Positions 4,507 through 7,207 of a stretch of DNA of 7,207 nt are shown here, in pieces. The notes below the pieces were generated by a model that had not been told where the DNA came from, ran no database searches, and saw only the letters and a program-made list of their open reading frames with translations. Made by a program: the position numbers and the translations under genes. The first letter of the stretch is position 1, and each line of letters begins with the position of its first letter. The stretch lies in the NCBI GenBank assembly GCA_017883345.1, contig JADGNT010000249.1:1-7207 (forward strand). The letters are read 5' to 3'. The stretch is from Candidatus Solibacter sp. GTDB taxonomy: Bacteria > Acidobacteriota > Terriglobia > Bryobacterales > Bryobacteraceae.

Positions 4507-7207
4507 TCAAGCGTGGGCCGCCTGCTTGACCCAATCGAGCGGCTTGCGGCGGCCCAGTATCAGACGGAACGTGACCGGTCTGTTCTCTGGCAGATGAAGA
4601 TCGACGTCGGCCCCGCCCGTCTGGAGCGGCGCCGCCAGGACGCCGGCTGGAGCGGTGATCGCTTCGATCCCGTGCCGCGCGATCAGGGTAATGTCCTGCT
4701 TTCTCGCCGAGGTAACCGTTAGGGCCACGGTTCGCGCTACCATGTCCCAGGCGAGTTTGTCGAGCTTCGCAAACGTGCGCAGCCGCATGCCGTAAATTGA
4801 GCCTTTCACCAGCGAAGGTGGAAGGGCGGGAAGGACTTCAATCACGCCGGGGCGCGAGTAAGCCAACATTTCCATGATGATGGCGGGAATTCCCCCGTGC
4901 GCATCCGGAACAGGCACGGCATAGGGCTCGCGCGCACACCGGAGCGCTTCACTGATATAACCCTGCTCCATCAATTGCCGTAGTTGAACGTCCACGATGA
5001 CGTTGTCTTTGAGCCGCGCCCCAACCAAAGCGCGATGGCAGCGAGCGTAGGCAGGCATGGTCTCGCCTGCCACCGCCGTCGCTAACACATCGAACGTGCG
5101 CCTTCGAGCGGCGATGTCGGCGGCTCGAGCCAGTTGCGGCGTGCGATCGGGATCGATATCGTCGCCGGGCCAGACTCCGTAGAGATGAGAGACATGCCGA
5201 TGGATATAACGCTCTTGCAGCGTGGGCCAAGCCCATTCCTTCAGAGTCCCGTCCGGTTCCAGCATGTAAGGCGGTATCTTGGCCAGCATGGCCTTCCATT
5301 TCGGCACGCTGTCGGCATCGGCGCCCAGTATCTCAGCGGCCTGGATCAAATGAGTGAGCGCTTCCCGGCACACGGCAATATCCATGGTGGCGTTGATCAG
5401 CGTGGGACCCGACGGGTCCGTGCTGGCAGGCATGTTTTCGGGCGAGATGGATGGGACGAAGATATAGTTCCCGTTCTTGTCGGTGGCGCTGAGGAAATCT
5501 TCGTAGAACAGCGCCAGCTCCTTATACGCCGGCACCACGCGATTGCGAAGGAATTCCGTGTCACCGGTGACCAGATAGTGGTCCCAGAACTGGCGCAAAC
5601 GCCCGCCTCCGGCGGAAATCCAATAGGGCCAGATTCCCATGGAGGTGTTGCCTGTGTAATAGTGACTAACGCCGATGCCCTTGTCCGGAAACAGGGGATA
5701 ACAGGCGCCGCGCATGCCGAAGATGTTCTTCGCGTTGGCGCGGTGATCCGGGGCCAGGCTTTCCATCCAGTTGAACCAGGCCTCCATGCCTTCCCGCAAG
5801 TTGCCCTGCACGGCGCCCGCCGTCTGCAGGTCGATGGTCGAATTGACTTCGGCCGCGATGCTGGGATGCTTGCCGCTCGTGAGGATGAACCAGTGGCGTC
5901 CCATTTGGAAGGTCTTCTCCAGCAGTGCGGGCGAGTAGTCCGGCCTCGACCGCTGATCGGCCAGAAGCTCTTCGGTGGACATGCCATACTGCGACGCGCC
6001 GCCGAAATCCACGGTGACGCGGTTGAAGACCTCCCACTGAACTTTCTGGTGCCGGTCAAGCAAGCCCGGATAATCCGCGGCGAGCTGTTCCACGGCCTGC
6101 CGCAAGGCATCCACCTTCTGCTCGCTGTAGTCCGCGAACCATTCGATGCGCGTCAGAAGCATCACCGATGATGCGCCCTCGACAACCAGCGTGTCGCGAA
6201 CCACCCGGGCCGAGCCGCCGTTGCGTAACACGCGAGCCACTCCGGCGTAGCCGCTATTGTCCACGGAAGGATCCAAGCGGCACCTGTAAATCAACCGCTG
6301 TTCGTTCGAGTCCTGCCGGATCTCGCAGGCTTCGACGCCCTTCGGAGGAGTCGCTTTCGGCGGCGAGCCTGAGGCTCCCGGAGTGAACGCTGCCCGGTCG
6401 GGCGCGGTGGAGCCGATTCCCGCGTGACTGCCCCAGTCCATTCCGGAACGCATGCTCCATTCGGCGGACTTCTGCAATGAGATTCGGACGTTCACCTTCT
6501 GGCCCGCGGGCGCTGTGAGCCACTGAACGATGACGTTGTCAGGCCGGGAAGCGAAAGTCCGGCGAAGCCAGTCGCCGTGCTCATCGGTCCAGGCGATTTG
6601 TATCTCGCCGTTCTCGAAATTAAGCGTTCGGACGTAGTCTTTGGCCGCCGCTGCTTTCGGAGAATCGAGTCGCATCAGGAATGCGGGGACGGTCAGGTGC
6701 GGCTCTGTATCCTGCTTGATCGGGCTGTTATTCATGTGCTGGAGGGCGAGCGCCACGGCGTCGCGGGTTTTCCCTTCCAGCGCCAATTGCCGCACCTGCG
6801 GGAAAATGTCCGCCACGTTCGGCGCCTCCAAGGGCCGCTTCCACGGCATGAGCAGGCTCTGGTGGTGGAAGAGAATCTGCTCCGCGAAGGGATCTCCCAT
6901 CAGCTCGATGTTCATGGCTCCATTGCCGGAGGTGAGAGCGCCGCTGACCAGGGTGCCGGGCGCGGTGCTGCAAAAGCCCCGTTGCGGTACGATCTTCCGG
7001 CGGACACGTTCGGCCAGCGGCATCGGCGAGATGGAATACGAGGTCGCCGGCGCCGGTGGGTTCGGCAGGAACGGGTCCTTCCGCACGCGGCGGAGATACT
7101 CAGCCGGGCGATTGTCCGCCGGCGGCGCTGTTACCTGTTTGGATGTTTGTTGCGGGGCGTCCTCAGCCGCGGCAAGCGCAGGCGATGCTTCCAGCCGGTC
7201 CAGCCGC
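4507..7207 (-). CDS. GH95-like glycoside hydrolase (alpha-L-fucosidase superfamily), 5'-partial
   Basis: Recognised as a divergent member of family GH95, inverting enzymes that remove terminal alpha-L-fucose (some alpha-L-galactose). Numbering is from an in-frame GTG at 7086. An N-terminal beta-sandwich (about 40-320) carries the SGNGAM motif (53-58). A helical barrel (about 345-745) holds GRHWFILTSG (396-405), WDHYLVTGD (501-509), SPSISPEN-type FVPSISPEN (543-551, likely general acid E550) and PDAHGG (727-732, likely base D728). A beta-rich C-terminal domain begins near VIEVLPALPP (748-757). The Asn-x-Asn pair expected before the barrel core appears as T417-I-D419, and the neighbouring loop is short. 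The frame stays open for 40 codons upstream of the GTG, which has no Shine-Dalgarno sequence, so the true start and probable signal peptide lie outside the window. It is the first of three same-strand glycosidases, 135 bases before the GH3 gene. Family fold is fairly sure; substrate is not. Confidence 0.85.
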   Translation of the reverse strand, partial: RLDRLEASPALAAAEDAPQQTSKQVTAPPADNRPAEYLRRVRKDPFLPNPPAPATSYSISPMPLAERVRRKIVPQRGFCSTAPGTLVSGALTSGNGAMNIELMGDPFAEQILFHHQSLLMPWKRPLEAPNVADIFPQVRQLALEGKTRDAVALALQHMNNSPIKQDTEPHLTVPAFLMRLDSPKAAAAKDYVRTLNFENGEIQIAWTDEHGDWLRRTFASRPDNVIVQWLTAPAGQKVNVRISLQKSAEWSMRSGMDWGSHAGIGSTAPDRAAFTPGASGSPPKATPPKGVEACEIRQDSNEQRLIYRCRLDPSVDNSGYAGVARVLRNGGSARVVRDTLVVEGASSVMLLTRIEWFADYSEQKVDALRQAVEQLAADYPGLLDRHQKVQWEVFNRVTVDFGGASQYGMSTEELLADQRSRPDYSPALLEKTFQMGRHWFILTSGKHPSIAAEVNSTIDLQTAGAVQGNLREGMEAWFNWMESLAPDHRANAKNIFGMRGACYPLFPDKGIGVSHYYTGNTSMGIWPYWISAGGGRLRQFWDHYLVTGDTEFLRNRVVPAYKELALFYEDFLSATDKNGNYIFVPSISPENMPASTDPSGPTLINATMDIAVCREALTHLIQAAEILGADADSVPKWKAMLAKIPPYMLEPDGTLKEWAWPTLQERYIHRHVSHLYGVWPGDDIDPDRTPQLARAADIAARRRTFDVLATAVAGETMPAYARCHRALVGARLKDNVIVDVQLRQLMEQGYISEALRCAREPYAVPVPDAHGGIPAIIMEMLAYSRPGVIEVLPALPPSLVKGSIYGMRLRTFAKLDKLAWDMVARTVALTVTSARKQDITLIARHGIEAITAPAGVLAAPLQTGGADVDLHLPENRPVTFRLILGRRKPLDWVKQAAHA

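Noticed and set aside
5755..5782. Placing the GH95 Asn-x-Asn pair around YYTGNTSMG (residues 476-484).
   Set aside because: That segment lies after FGMRG, which matches the GH95 region following the Asn pair, so the order fits better with the pair at residues 417-419.
7084..7086. GTG at 7086 as the true start of the GH95-like gene.
   Set aside because: There is no Shine-Dalgarno sequence, no signal peptide follows, and the frame continues without a stop to the window edge, so the start is probably upstream.

Overview
The window is a GC-rich bacterial segment with three large genes, all on the minus strand and all encoding secreted glycoside hydrolases. In transcription order they are a GH95-like protein (5' end beyond the window), a GH3 beta-xylosidase/beta-glucosidase with a PA14 insertion, and a GH29 alpha-L-fucosidase. 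The style of the proteins suggests an Acidobacteriota genome of the Bryobacter/Solibacter kind: long exported glycosidases, a Sec signal ending in Gly-Gln-Gln, a Tat signal on the GH29 enzyme, and strong G/C preference at third codon positions. This assignment is an inference, because there is no rRNA or other phylogenetic marker in view.

Layout from the right edge leftwards: the GH95-like gene fills 7207-4507 and stays open to the window edge. A 135-base spacer (4506-4372) holds an inverted repeat and a good Shine-Dalgarno sequence. The GH3 gene follows, most likely from a TTG start at 4371, and ends at 1765. A 63-base spacer (1764-1702) holds a second inverted repeat and a strong Shine-Dalgarno sequence. 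The GH29 gene runs from 1701 to 64. The last 63 bases hold a weak hairpin and possibly the first codons of another same-strand gene. No stretch over 300 bases lacks a gene, and I see no RNA genes, mobile elements, CRISPR arrays or transporter/regulator genes.

The common orientation and short spacers suggest one operon. Two fucosidase-type families (GH29, retaining; GH95, inverting) next to a GH3 enzyme with the xylosidase-type SDC nucleophile motif suggest trimming of fucosylated plant polysaccharide or oligosaccharide side chains outside the cytoplasm; xyloglucan is one candidate. The main point of interest is the GH95-like protein. By eye alignment it keeps the family's catalytic Glu and Asp, but the usual Asn-x-Asn pair reads Thr-x-Asp and the surrounding loop is shortened, so its activity should not be assumed to be alpha-1,2-fucosidase. 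Beyond that I see no clearly novel system.
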